Notes: generated by a model from the sequence alone, not told the origin. A stretch of 64,000 nt of DNA from Archilochus colubris (GCA_023079485.1 CM041104.1:373676-437675), one strand, 5' to 3'. Numbered from the stretch's first letter, positions 25,031-37,712 are shown. Made by a program: numbers and translations.

Positions 25031-25094
25031 CTGGGCTGTTAATTTGCAGCCTTCCATAGCAATGGCATCAACATGCTGGTCCTCAGCACAATTC

Positions 25095-25274
25095 CATAGA
25101 ATCACAAAATGGTTTGGGAGGGACTTTAAAGCTCCCCCAGTGCCACCCCTGCCATGCTCAGGGACACCTCCCACAGCCCAGGGTGCTCCAAGCCCCATCC
25201 AACCTGGGCTGGAACACTGCCAGGGATGGGGCAGCCACAGCTTCTCTGGGCACCCTGGGGCTCAGCACCCTCAC
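25095..25274 (-). repeat. CR1 LINE 3'-end fragment
   Basis: Minus-strand CR1 of the common subfamily: CATAGAATCACAAAATGG, GGGAGGGACTTTAAAGCTCC, CCATGCTCAGGGACACCTCC, ending at GGGGCTCAGCACCCTCAC. It lacks the ACAGGGGCT-type segment present in other copies just before its truncation, as does the 34-kb copy. Confidence 0.93.
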
Positions 25275-27721
25275 AGTGAGCAGGCTTCCCACCTGAACAG
25301 CCAGGATTTGTCCCCAGGCTTGGCCCAGCCATGGAGAAGCCTCACTGGCTCAGGATGTTGAGGGGAGCTTTGCCCAAGGCTCATCTGGGCTGTGGTGTGG
25401 GCTCTGCCCATGGCCCCTCCTGCGCTGCAGAGCTCCAGGGGCACAGGATGAGATTCCCAGAGCTGCCAAAACATGGGGAATGAGTGATGCCAATGGGCTC
25501 TGGGGAATAAACCCCCTCCCTTCAGCTGGCTGCAGGCACTGGGTAAACCCAAGCCCCAGTTGGACCTTCCCCATCTGTCCAGGGCAGCTGAGGGAGAAGG
25601 TGGTGTAAACACAAGGATTCAGAGTCATCCATCAATCAAAAGATGAAACTTTTATTCTTTTGGTGGCTGGGGGGTATTAAGGGTAAAATATAACACTGGC
25701 CTTCCAGATTTTAATCACGAGTGAGTTTAGGACTCTTCTCCTTTAACATCCCTCCTGAGACATCTTATACTGCTTGCCTTCCCAAACAGCACTTCATAAT
25801 TCTGGCAAAGCTCTTTCAAAAATGGGTCACTTCTTCAAATAATGAACAGGGAGTTCTTTACAGTGCCCATGACCACAGGACAAAGGCACTGGTGTTTACA
25901 CCCAGCTGGGAGTAAGATAGGAAGTGTACCACAGCTTAGGTGTAAATGTTGCTTCATGGGTCTGGAAGTTTTAATGGGGAATTTTGTGGGGTAGGAAAAG
26001 AAAATAAATCTGAGATTGGCCTTGCAGAGAGAGAAGAAAGGAATGCACACTGAGAAGGAGCTTAGAGAGAGGGAAAAGGCTCCAGAAGAGGACAAAGAAC
26101 GTTTATGAAAGGCTAAATACATTAAAGTTGGGAATTTCTATGATGCTCTGCATCCACTCAGCTCCATGGGGCAGCAAGATGCCCAGCACCCCGTTTCGGT
26201 TCATAAAATAAAGTTTTCATTTAGTTGTAAGTCTCCATCTTTGCCTGCAGGGGTGATGGGGAGTGGAGAGCAGGGACCCTGAGCAGACCTGGGCACCCAT
26301 GCAGGGATAAGCCCCCTCTGGGGGCTTCAGCCGAGGGGCTGCACACAGCTCAGGAGGCTGCTGGGGAGATGGGAAACACATGTCAGACCTGGAGGAGCAG
26401 AATGGCTCCATCCAGGAGTGGTTTTCAAAGAGGCACCATAGGAACTGAACTTAGACCCAGGCAACTGGAGGGTGGATGTGGCACCCACATCTGAATGGGT
26501 GAATCCTCGTGAGGTTCCACCTGGACACAGGACAAAGCATCACTCCTTGGAGACACATTTACATCCAGAGGCAGGAGAGGAATCAAATGTGTCCCATCAG
26601 ACCTCCTGCAGCCAAACTCCAGCAGCCTGGGGAGCTCCTGGTCTGAACTGAACCTTGGACACAACACTCCCATCAAGCTGCCCAGTCCTGAGGCAGCTGG
26701 GCAGCACCATTCAGAAAGTTATCTACTGGTAATCATCCCTAAGAAGGATAAAAATGGGGTAAAAAACGGGCTCTGAGGGGCTAAGTCCAGTTTCCAGCAG
26801 GCACTAGACCCACTTGCTCCTTCCTTCCCTCCCACCAGTGCCCACCAGCACAGACCTGGCCACAGAAAACAGCTCTGGGGAAGTTCCCAAACATCTTTTG
26901 GACAGGAGGCTGCAAAGCCTTTCTGCCTCCCCATGTCCTACAGTACATTTGTGGCCCTTGAGAAGAAATCCCCTTCAGATGCACCAGATTTTTCCTGCCA
27001 TGTGTCCCCCAGCTTGCATCAGGATCTAGGTTTGGAGCGCGGGCAAGGTACTAAGAGAGAAGAATCAGCTATTTCTGTACCTGAATGGCAGTTGTCTCCT
27101 GTCCTGGCTATCAGTGAAAGGGATCTCATTCTGCATTAATCTGAAAGCTGCTCCATGAGGAAAAAAAAACAAGTGTTGTCCTAAAAATAAAGGAGATGAT
27201 GGACAGATGTACAGCTGTCACAACAGACACAGAAATCTGCTGATCTGCTGTGCTCCCCCCGTGCCACTCACATGAGAGCTATTACAAGCAATGGCAATTT
27301 GGCTCTTCCAGGTTCCCACTTAGGAACTTGATTTTAAATTGAGCTGAGGAAAAACTGGAATTTCTGCAGGAGCATCAACATTTTCCAGGAACTGAAGCGT
27401 TTTGAAAGCTGCCAGTTCAGCAGCACATCCCAGTGTGCTGCTCGAGTTGGCACACTGGGGCTGGGTGGACCTGGGAAGCTCATTCCCAGTGGCAAGAGGC
27501 TCAGAGTTGGCTGAACCCCTTGGTTCACTCAGACATTCCTGATGCACACTCAGCTGCTCCTCGGAGCTTCCCAGGGACACTCCAGGGAAACCACCTGGCC
27601 CAGGCTGAGGAGCAGCCCCTGAGCTGTTGGGCTCAGCAGGGCTCTCTTGGGACCAGGACTCTCTGCAGAGGTGCCAGGGTGCATCCTCCCCATCCCTAGG
27701 ATCCACTCATTCTTCAGAGCT
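25275..27721. other. Unique sequence
   Basis: No repeat family recognised. Near 26208 an AATAAA occurs without supporting context. A 128-codon minus-strand frame at 27320-27706 (Ser/Pro/Glu-rich, ATG start) looks protein-like in composition but has no domain I know; it remains an unproven frame. Confidence 0.45.
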
Positions 27722-28188
27722 GGTCAGGGAACTGCTGGAGAGTGTCCAGAGCAGAGCCACAGGGATGCTGGAGGGAGTGGAAAACCTCCTGGTGAGGAAA
27801 GGCTGAGGGAGCTGAGGGGCTCTGAGCTTGGAGGAGAATGAGGGGTGAGCTCAGGAATGTTGTGAATATGCAAGGGGTGAGTGCCAGGAGGATGGAGTGA
27901 AGCTTTTCCCAGGGGTGACCAACAACAGGACAAGAGGCAATGGTTATAAACTGGAGTATAGGTGGTTCCATACAAATATTAGGAAGAATTTTTCCCCTGT
28001 GAGGGTGACAGAGCACAGCACAGCTGCCCAGGGAGGGTGTGGAGTCTCCTTTCCTGGAGACATTCAAATCCCACCTGGATGTGTTCTGTGGGACTGCTGG
28101 AGGGGACCCTGCTCTGGCAGGGGTTGGGATCCAGGATCTCTCCAGGTCCCTTCCAGCCCCTGACTCTCTCTGATTCTGTGATTCATTG
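27722..28188 (+). repeat. CR1 LINE copy (diverged subfamily)
   Basis: Plus-strand CR1 remnant. It begins in an ORF2 region related to LLESVQSRA, passes AGGACAAGAGGCAATGGTTA and TAGGAAGAATTTTTCCCCTG, and ends CCAGGTCCCTTCCAGCCCCT, then CTGATTCTGTGATTC as a short tail. The frame is broken. The wording near the 3' end (GGAGACATTCAAATCCCACC, GGATGTGTTCTGTGGGAC) marks a different subfamily from the 4.2-kb type. Confidence 0.9.
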
Positions 28189-29180
28189 TACCCTAGAGTC
28201 TAACAGCAAAGTCCCAAACTGCTGTGTATGCAGTTTTTGAGTGCTCAAGAATGAAATTGTCTCATGGAAGGAAGGGAAGGGTGCCCATGACCTCCACAGA
28301 AAACAGGACAACAGCAAATGCTCTGGGAGGAAAAAATGCTGCATGAGTTACTCCAACTACTGACTTGCACAGTGCTGAGGAGTGAAGTCTTCCAGGCTTT
28401 CCAGAATCCACAGATTTCACCTTCCTTTAGCAGAGAAACAACATTTTTGTTCTTTGTGCCCTTTTTATTCTAGAAATCCTGCTTGATAAATAACTAGAGG
28501 GCCTCATTAACTGCAAAGATTTGTCAGTTTTCCCAAAGCAATCACCGTGTTAATCAGACCAAAGGAGCAAATGGAAAGCTGACAGGGAAGCCAAGCACAG
28601 CCCTATTAGTCCTGTGCTATGGATCAACATTTGTCAACTCTATTGAAGTTTCTGGTACCGAATGGAGCCCAAGAGACCACTCCATTACTTTATCTCTGAG
28701 CAATTAGGATCTTGCTCTTTAAGGTCATTCTGTTAGCATGAATAAAAAAAACCCAACAGATTAACATTAAAAAACCCAAACCACTGCCTTGTGTTTCAGC
28801 ATCATTTGGAGGAAAAAACCCAGACTTCTCTTTTCAAGTGTTGGGTTTGAGGAATTCTGGAAGTTGGCATCAGCAAAGGGCTCCCCAGCATGGGAATGTT
28901 CCTCACTGTGTCCTCCTCACCAGCTCTTTCCCAAGCACCACAGTGTTTGCCAGATGATTGCAGAAGAATCAATCTATTCTTTCAGCCAAAACCCACTCAG
29001 CTGGTGAGAGTGGTCCCTTAGAGAGGGGTGGAAGGACTTAAACCATGCCATGTGAGCAAAGCACTGCTAAAGCTTAGGGTAGGAAGACTACTAGACAACT
29101 TTAGGTCTGTCTTAGCAATGTGAGAGTGAATGGTATTCAGTAAAAGAAAGGGAATTTTTTGTTGTATGTACATGTTTCTG
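28189..29180. other. Unique sequence; possible conserved non-coding element
   Basis: No repeat or exon recognised. The part at 28470-28760 (CATTAACTGCAAAGATTTGT, CAATCACCGTGTTAATCAG and neighbours) is AT-rich and non-repetitive and has the look of a conserved non-coding element. Conservation cannot be judged from one sequence. Confidence 0.3.
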
Positions 29181-29632
29181 TAGCACTGGTGAGGCCACAC
29201 CTCGAGTCCTGTGTCCAGTTCTGGGCCCCCCAGTTCAGGAAGGATATCGAGGTCCTGGAGCAGGTCCAAAGGAGGGCAACCAGGCTGGTGAAGGGACTCG
29301 GGCACAGACCCTATGAGGAGAGGCTGAGAGAGCTGGGGGTGTTCAGCCTGGAGAAGAGGAGGCTCAGGGGACACCTCATCGCTGTCTACAGCTCCCTGAA
29401 AGGAGGTTGTAACCGGGTGGACATTGGTCTCTTTTGCCAGACAACTCTCAGCAAGACAAGAGGGCAGGGTCTTAAGTTGTGCCAGGGGAGGTTTAGGTTG
29501 GAGATGAGAAAGAATTTCTTTACGGAGAGGGTGATCAGGCATTGGAATGGGCTGCCCGGTGAGGTGGTGGATTCTCCGTGTCTGGAGATATTTAAAAAGA
29601 GACTGGATGTGGCACTCAGTGCCATGGTCTAG
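29180..29632 (+). pseudogene. CR1 ORF2 C-terminal fragment (about 150 codons, no reverse transcriptase core)
   Basis: The frame enters the element at [16 protein letters not shown] and continues through [66 protein letters not shown] and [13 protein letters not shown], then stops. This is the conserved C-terminal region downstream of the reverse transcriptase in CR1 ORF2. The endonuclease and polymerase domains are missing, so it cannot retrotranspose. An ATG just upstream in host flank (29159) is incidental. Confidence 0.9.
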
Positions 29633-29728
29633 CAACCGCAACGGTGGTTCAAGGGTTGGACTCGATGATCTCTGAGGTCCCTTCCAACCCAGCAATTCTA
29701 TGATTCTATGATTCTATGATTCTATGAT
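29181..29728 (+). repeat. Young CR1 LINE copy with intact ORF2 C-terminus
   Basis: A 5'-truncated CR1 of about 548 bp on the plus strand, ending in about four TGATTCTA units (29694-29728). Its 3' UTR carries AGGTCCCTTCCAACCCAGCA. It is very like the minus-strand copy at 15375-15941, but here the reading frame is uninterrupted. The tail and open frame suggest this is among the youngest CR1 insertions in the window. No clear target duplication is seen, as is usual for CR1. Confidence 0.96.
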
Positions 29729-32700
29729 CTGCAGAAGGCACGTACATCAGATATCAGTAGATGGACGAGTTTGGAGGAGTTTTTAAAAAGATATAGAAAG
29801 GTATAGAACAGAAGAATAACTGAGTTATATGTTTCCCATGTTTGAGGACTCTTAGATTTAACTTGAATCTTTTGCTTCTGACCTTAAAAAGGCACATGTG
29901 CCTGGGAGCCTGTCCTGTAGAGCAAGAATATCTGGTATGGCAATAAAAAATACTGACTCCCCCTGGAAGCCTCCCTTCCACATCCTCATGACCAGAATGT
30001 TAGGAACACTTTGAATAGAAACCCAGACTGTATACATCATACCCACAGAGACATCACCACATCCAAGCACACTTATTCCCTGAGCTGGATCTTCCTCAGC
30101 CAACCTGAGCCAGGCAGGGGGCTGGGATGGGACCGTGGGCTTCAGCCCCAGTGATCAGCTCTTGGGGTGATGTTCTGAGCCCACACTGAAATCTGGATCA
30201 TCACACAGGGATTGCTCCCAGTATTAAGGAGATTGGTGCAAGCCAGGGGACACAGAGCTATAGGAACCACAATCAAACATCTGGATCCCCTGTACAGAGA
30301 GACCAACCCCAAAATCTGTGGTGTGGTTTGGTTTGTCCATGGCTGCCCATCAGGGGGTTCTCTTTTCCCATGAAGCAGATGGGGCTGGAGAATGGCAACA
30401 GCAAAACATCAATGGCTGCATGAAAGATAATTAAATGTTCTATAAAACTGGCAGTGGATGTGGAAGAGCAAGAAGAATTACCAAATTATTACCTTCAGGT
30501 TCAGGACCCTGCTGAAGAGTCCAGAGGGGGAAAGAGGTTTGCAAAAAAAGCCCAAACAAAAAAAAATCTTACAATAAATTGCTTTCACTGAATGATTCCA
30601 CCAAGTTGTGTAGCTTTTCTTCACTGGTACAGAAGACTGAAATTATATATTTGGTTTAATTTATCCAGTGTATGTTTGGTGACTTAAATCTCTACTTCCC
30701 CCCCTCCTTCTCCTATCACTTCAAAAAACTTAATTCTTTTTTTTTCTGTTCATGAATCATTTCTGCTTTCTGAAATTTCGTCCCTCACTCTTAGCTATTG
30801 AATGAACAGACAGAATAAATGCATTTGCATTCCCTGCTCTTTTTTTTACCATGGCAGGCTGACCTTCTGGGCTGCACAGTACGACTGTCTTAGCCCTTGA
30901 TCTAATGACTGGGACATTTTAAAGAGGAGAAAAACAAGTACAGTTAAATTAGTATGTCCTTCTAGATCTTTTAGACCTATTTGCCACTAATGATGCACGT
31001 GCCATGTGCCTTCTATTGTATGCCCAGATACTTCACCAGAATACCACTCAAGAATCCCACTGGTGGTAGAGTGATGCTTTCATCTTTTAATGTCACTCAG
31101 ATGGAGAGATTGCCTATGTTGGTTTTTTTTTTTTATTTCCCACTTTACAGCTAGTGAACTAAGACATGGAAAATGCTCCTGACACACCAGAGGGCTGTGG
31201 CAAACCCGGGTACTGTAGGGAGGTTTTCTGAACACCAACTGAGCTGCTGCTCTGCTCCCTGTGCCTGGGAACAAGTGAGGGGCCTCTCTGCCTGACCCCC
31301 ATGCAGCACAGCACAGGAATTTGGGGTGAGGAGAGGCTGGGATCAGCACAAAGAAAACTCTGCTTACCTTGAGAAAGGAGGGCTGGGAGTCCTTCCAGCT
31401 GGGACTTCCATCTCCCCATCGCAGCAAAGCACAATCCCACAGCCCCAGGAGGGCTGAGCTGAGGGCTATGCAAATATATGGAGATTTTGCTCAGGGAAGC
31501 ACAAGAAAGGCAGATATTGGTCCTTTTTGCTGTGACCTCTCTATAGGCTCTGTGTAACCTGGAAACCTGCAGACACTGCTGAGAGGCACCACAGCAATAA
31601 CCCCCCCTCCCAAATTAACACAAAGAATATCAGTACAGATTTCATCCATCCAAAAGCCTCCCTCTGCCTGTCCCCAAAACACTTCATTTGGGGACTCTCC
31701 CTTTCAACTCTGAAACACTGTGGATGTAGAAGCAGAAAGGGGAGCAGTGTCCACCCAGCCCTGAAGCTCTCTGTCCCACCCTGCAATGAAAAACACTGAA
31801 AAACCTCTCTGTCACGATATGAGAGCTTAATACACAGCCCTAGACACTGGATTCCTGGAATGAATCCATTACATTGGCCTTAATAGTTAATGAAGAGTAA
31901 TTATGTGGCCTTCTTATGGCAGAGAGAAGTTGAAAACTGCAAGTTGTGTGTAGTGTAAAGGTCTGAAAAGCTGGAGGCAAATAAACAGATTAGTTTTATT
32001 TTGAACCTCATGATTTTTTAAAAGCCACCTCTGTGATGCCTGTGTACATCACTACCATGAGCACAAAGGTCTGGTGGTCCAGTTCATCACCACATCCCTC
32101 TGGGCTCAGGCTGGGATAACTCAGCACAGACCTGCAGGGGTATAAATGGGGCATTTCTGACTGCCCAGCAAACCCCTTTGCTTCTTATTCTCAGGCTTGG
32201 TGTGCTCTGCCCAGCTCCTGAGCAGCAACACTTGTAGTTGGACTCTCAAATATCCCATAAAGCAACCTCTTCCAAAAGCAGGATCCCTCTAGACTGCTAT
32301 CTGGGTCACTTGATGCAATTTCAGGCAGTCAGAGAGCTTTACATGGTACATTGCTCTCAGAAACAGAATTCTCCTAAAACACAGCTTTCAGCAGCACCTA
32401 TTTCAGTGTCTAGAATTATGCTAACCACTGCTCATCTAAATTATTATATTAACTGGAAAGGGGGAGCACACACAATTTAACAGGGGAGAAAAAGCAACAA
32501 ATCTAAGAAGAAAAATTGGTATTTTACCAAGAGAAGAAAGTCAGGAAGCTAGTGATTATAAAAGCTTTGCTAGAATTAAAGAATCTTTTATTTTGGGAAT
32601 TGATTTGGTTTTTTTTCCCAGGGTGCACATCACAGAAGGGGATAGAGGGAACTGCTGGGGACAAATGTGTTGCCAGCTGCCTAGATACCAAGGCAGTAAA

Positions 32701-33159
32701 TAAACAACTGGCAGTGATTAAGGAAGTTTTGGTAGACCTCAAAACTGTGCTGCACATCAGCAGAGTGATTACTGGCTCTGTTCTGCTTGGGGAAACGTAT
32801 CCCTACCAAAAGGAGAAGATGCTGCTCAAGGAGAGGCTTCTCCTTCCCCCTTCTACACACTCAGTAATCTCAGCCTCAGCACCCCCTCACCCTCTCACCC
32901 TCCCAGGCTGCTCCTCAGCAGAGATCAAAGCTGGGAGGCTGGCAGAGAAGCAGCACCTCAGCCTCTGCAATCAGGGGGCAGCAATGATATTAAGAATGTT
33001 CATCTGCAAAGAGTTAATGATTCCTGCAGGTGCTAATTCAGCAAGGGAAAGTTTTTCTGTGATCAAAGCAATGCAAATATGAATCAGAAGTCCTGGGTCT
33101 GGCTCCTCCCTGAGCTCATCCCTTGGCAGCATCTGAGGTGGTGTTTAACACCCAAGGAG

Positions 33160-33161
<2 letters not shown>
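29729..33161. other. Long unique stretch
   Basis: No interspersed repeat recognised. A T-run is near 31123. An open frame of 188 codons at 32516-33082 (plus) has no domain I know and no repeat origin. The part at 31850-31970 is AT-rich and resembles non-coding conserved DNA only by appearance. Confidence 0.4.

Positions 33162-33195
<34 letters not shown>
33162..33195. repeat. (GT)17 microsatellite
   Basis: A perfect dinucleotide run of 34 bases, likely length-polymorphic. Confidence 0.97.
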
Positions 33196-33197
<2 letters not shown>

Positions 33198-34001
33198 ACA
33201 TGGCAGTGGACCTGTCTGTGCCCTGCAGGTGCAGATCCCTACAGGAATATTTTACAGTGTTGTGAGACAGGCAGGGAACACTTTTGAAGTGGTTCAGGTC
33301 TTGTGTTGACAGCAGCTGGAGCAATGGGAAGCATTATGAGCCATTTCAGAGCTCCTTTTGCAGTGCATGCAAGCAGCTGTTAAATAAACTGGGTGAAATA
33401 CAGTAACACGTTGTATTTTACACTTCTTTGGGAGCCAGAAAACTCTATTTACTTTATGGTTTTGCTTTGAATATAAAAAAGACCGGTAAAGAAAATGTTT
33501 TCTTATTAACTGTGGAGCATGTTGGCTGAGCTCTTGGCAGCAGAGGAAGGTGTATTTATCATGTAGCAGCAGCAGGAATAGCTAATACATACATAAACCT
33601 CCTTCAGATGCAAATTCAGCTTGAGAAAAGAGACTCTGTGTCCCTGTAAAGACCATGAGAAGACAATACTAACTGGTAAGGCTCCCCAGCCTATGCAGTG
33701 CCTACGTGCATGTATTGATTTCTTATTGCATTGATTATATTGCAGTGATAAAATATAAATCCAGATACTCAGCAAAGACAGCTTTACTGCCTTACTGTGC
33801 TGATCATTACAGCAAGCATAAATTGGGCCATAATTCTGAAGAGTCATCAGAAAACCATGTGCAACTCAAAGTTATGCATCTGAAATAGTGCTCATGAGAT
33901 CCTCAGGAGAAGATCAATACAGAAGTGTCCATTGGGGTACGAGGTGGGCTCAGATACACACACAGATAGATGGATGCTCAGATCCCCTCCTTTGCACACT
34001 A
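33196..34001. other. Unique sequence
   Basis: AT-rich around 33400-33500 and 33700-33890 with no repeat identity seen. No gene recognised. Confidence 0.45.
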
Positions 34002-34332
34002 CAGCACCTGCCAGTGCCTGGAGGGGCTGCAGGAAAGCTGGGGAGGGAACATTTATAAAATCATGTAGTGATAGGATAAGGGGGAATGGTTTCAAGATGA
34101 AAGAGGGGAGATTGAGATGAGATCTTAGGAAGCAATTCTTTGTTGTGAGGGTGCTGAGCCCCAGGGTGCCCAGAGAAGCTGTGGCTGCCCCATCCCTGGC
34201 AGTGTTCCAGCCCAGGTTGGATGGGGCTTGGAGCACCCTGGGCTGTGGGAGGTGTTCCTGACCATGGCAGGGGTGGCACTGGGGGAGCTTGAAGGTCCCT
34301 TCCAACCCAAACCAGTCTGAGATTCCCTGATA
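34002..34332 (+). repeat. CR1 LINE copy (3' end)
   Basis: Plus-strand CR1 of the common subfamily. It runs from the GCCTGGAGGGGCTGCAGGAA block through GAGGGGAGATTGAGATGAGA, GTGCCCAGAGAAGCTGTGGC and GGTTGGATGGGGCTTGGAGC to AAGGTCCCTTCCAACCCAAA and a decayed end. It shares with the 25.1-kb copy the loss of the short segment after GCTGAGCCCC. Confidence 0.94.
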
Positions 34333-37313
34333 CACTGCTGTGTTCCACACAGACTGATGGCCAAGCCATGGCTCTGATCTCTCATCAGTGGCTGCTTATC
34401 CTGGCAGATGGTGCAGGAGAAGCTCTGCAGATGCAGGACTTGTTTCTTTCTGTCCCTTCCTCCCATCCTCTCCCATCCCCCTGTGTGTGCAAGGTCTGTG
34501 CACACTCACCCAGGGGCACCAAGCAGCCAAGCAAGGGCAGGAGCATGATCCTATTTACAGTGGTGGAAATCACAGTAATAAATACTTTCTTCCCCTCACT
34601 TTTTGATGTACAGAATATGATAAAAACACAACACATTAGCTAAAAAGACTGTGGAGAATGCAAGACTCAGCACTGTCAGCTCAACCCTTTGTCTCTGCAC
34701 AGAACCATCCACATCCAGAAATGACTCCTGGGCATGTGCCCTTGGATCCCAAACCAGAAATCCATGCTGGAAACTGAAAACCACCCCAAAATGACCAAGG
34801 CTGCACAGATATAACCCTCTCACCCTGAGGAGTGGCCCTGTACAGTATATTTTGACCACATTTTCTCAGCACTAAGTAGCCAGCAGCCCTGGGGAGGGTT
34901 CCACAGGGGACAGAGGGATTCCTGTGAACAAACAGCTCTGGTTTCCCAGGCTCTGCTCCCAGCTCTGGCACCAACCACCCCAGGGCCCTTCTTTGTAGCT
35001 CTTGCTGTCTGCCAGCTGAGATGCTCTGAGATGCTCTGCCACAAGGATGAGTTGCAAAGGTGCTGCAGCTTGGCCTGGCCTTGTTATCCTAGAAATCAGC
35101 ATTGTTTAGAGAGCAAAACAGCTCAAAGAACATATTCCAGTCCTCGTTGGAGGTTCCTTGTCAGATTTGAACCCAGAAGCTTCAACATCAGCTCACAGCC
35201 CTTGCTTCTGAGCAGAGGCTCCCAGCAGCCACCCTCAGGCACGTGCCCAACAGGCTTCTGGCTCCCAGTAAAGGTTGATTGCAATGAATAATTTGGCCAT
35301 TTCAAGCCTCAGAATTAATTTAATGGTCTCCAACTGCAAACACTGTAAGTGTGGTAAAGTTAAAGCTACCAAAAGATCAGATGAGAGCCTCTCAATTTTA
35401 AATGGAATCTGTAGTCTTCTCTTTTCCATTGTATTCTATCAATTAACCTTCAGCAACCACAAAGGTTTCCCAAGATCTGTTGCTCCTGCTGGCAACCAGA
35501 GCAAAAGATACAAATTGTACAGATATTTTTTTTAAGGATAATACTTTTAATAACCAAAATGATTCTGCACTTGGAATAATGAGAGTGACTTTCCTCTTTC
35601 AAATGCTAAATTATTTCAAGCTGAGCTGTTGGAAACCATTAATAATTCAAGGAACTCTTCTTTGAGTAAGAACAATATCTGTTGGAAAGTGTTAAAGCAC
35701 ACAGATAACCTGGCTTTCAAAGTCATTTTACCATTTTTTAATTCTCTTTGCGAGGAAGAAAAGGATGTGTTGGTAAATGAGAGGAAGCAACTGATAAAAT
35801 GCCCCTTGTGAAAGAAGGAAGGCTGAAAGTCTGCAGTGCCAGGGTTGTAACTCTGCTCTGCTTTGCCCTCCTTCCCCAGGACATCACCTGCTTAGAGATG
35901 AGGCTTTCAGCCTCTTTTGATCTGCAGACCCCCAGACGCTGCCAGGGCTGTCAGCCCCCACATGGATGTTTCAATCAGCCCAGTGGCTGGAATTTCCCAA
36001 TTCCTTTTTCCTCTTTCTTTAGAAGTTGTTCATGGGTCACCAGCAGCCCACAGTAATGAAGTTCCCCAGTTCTTTGAGTCACTGAGGAGTGAAAGAGAGG
36101 AAAATCATGCACACCTCTGGAGGACAACTCATCCCTCAAACCTGACAGCCCCTGGATCTCCAGCCTCTGTCTCTGCACTGACACCAGGGAGAAGTTACAG
36201 GACTGATGGAGACCCCAGATCTAATTTTTGAGGGTAAAGCTGAGAAAGATCTTGTCCTCTTTCCAGAAATGAGTTGACTAAGTCAATGCACTTAAAAGAG
36301 TAGCAAAACGTAGAGGAGAGGTTCATGTGCAGTGGAGTATTTTAAGATCACAAGTTTAGAGGTGGCGATTTGAGTCAGCTTCTTGGCAAAGCAGCTTTTC
36401 CAACTTTTGAGTCCACATATGGATTTAGAATGGGATCTCTAGGAAAGTCCAGCTCTGGAATTACGCATGATGCTTACAGCAAACCAGAACCCTCCTCATC
36501 CTCCTGCAAACCTCAGCCTGGGACTCAGGTAACACACAACCAGTCCTGTTAACTGCACCCGGCATCATTTCACTTGCTTTACCCAGAGGTGCTGCAGCAC
36601 AGCACAGTGTTATGATGCTGGCTACATTCTCATTCCCTCATCAACCATTCCTTCCATGGATCATGACTTTCTATAAAATTCTTTCTCAAATATTCAGTTC
36701 TTGAGGAAAAAAGAGCACTTTGGAGGGGTGCATATGTTTTTGCACTATTATAGAAGTGAATTAGGAGAAAACAGAATAAAAGTTTTCATTAGACAATCAG
36801 TATCCAAGCAGCAGGGAAGCCATCCCTGATCCATGCTCCTGCCCTGGAGAAACTTTCCTCTACTGGCCTGTACAGGTGCATTGCGACTTAAAGAGTTGCA
36901 ATGAATTTGCAGGTGTCACTGGAGCCATGCAAGCAAGGGAAACAGCTTCAGATAGAAATTGGACGTCTTTCACACGTGTGCCAATCAATCTGCAGAAAAT
37001 CAACACTTACATGTTGAGCAATCAGCTTTGCTGCATCATACCTGAAACTGGTGTTAATTGATTAACTGGTGTTAATCAAAGCTCCCACTTCCAAAGAGTC
37101 CATTCCCTGGAAATTCCATCACATAGCTGTTTCACTAGAACCAAATGGGCCAGCTTTGAACATGTTGTGGTTTGAGCCCAGATGATGACAAAGGACCAGG
37201 TGGCCACTCCCTTCCCTGCCCCATGCTGGGATGGAGAGGAGGAACCCACCCAGAACCTCCTGTGGGCTGTGGGCTTCTCACTCACCAATGATGCTCAGGG
37301 CAAACCAGACTCA
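34333..37313. other. Long unique stretch
   Basis: No repeat family or exon recognised. A tRNA-like GATTTGAACCC string near 35166 does not extend to a cloverleaf. The stretch 36870-37060 is non-repetitive and AT-rich. Confidence 0.45.
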
Positions 37314-37712
37314 ACCAGCTCCAAACACCTTTTAAATGCCTCCAGGGATGGTGACTCCACCACTGTCCTGGGCCATTCCAATGCCTGACAGCCCTCTCAG
37401 TGGAGAAACGTTTCCTGACATCAGCCTAACCCTCCTCTGGCACAGCTTCCATCCCTTCCCTCTGCTCCTATCCCATCCCTCAGGAGTAGAGGCTTTTTCC
37501 CTCCTCCCTCCACCCTCCCCTGATGCAGTAGCACAGAGCCATCAGGTCTCCTCTCACCTCCTCTTCTCCAGACCAAACACCCCCAGCTCCTCAGCTCCTC
37601 ACAGGATTTGTGCTCCAGGCCCATCCTGAGCTTTCTTGCCCTTCTCTGGACCTGCTCTAACACCTCAGTATCCTTCCTGAACTGAGGAGACCAGAACTGG
37701 ACACAGTTTGCA
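37314..37712 (-). repeat. CR1 LINE fragment (ORF2 C-terminus)
   Basis: Minus-strand CR1 without its 3' tail. From the left: CTCCAGGGATGGTGACTCCA, GCCATTCCAATGCCTGACAG, CTGGCACAGCTTCCATCCC, TTCTCCAGACCAAACACCCC, then CTTCCTGAACTGAGGAGACC. The same subfamily, in the other orientation, is at 46505-46872. The frame is broken. Confidence 0.92.

Noticed and set aside
26160..26225. AATAAA as a possible gene 3' end
   Set aside because: Isolated hexamer without an upstream open frame or exon support.
27320..27706. 128-codon Ser/Pro/Glu-rich minus-strand frame
   Set aside because: Protein-like composition but no domain or splice context; the CR1 copy begins right beside it.
32516..33082. 188-codon plus-strand open frame
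   Set aside because: No domain, no repeat origin, no splice or conservation evidence; composition does not resemble a known protein.
35155..35215. tRNA-like GATTTGAACCC string
   Set aside because: No matching acceptor or anticodon arms; no cloverleaf can be drawn.
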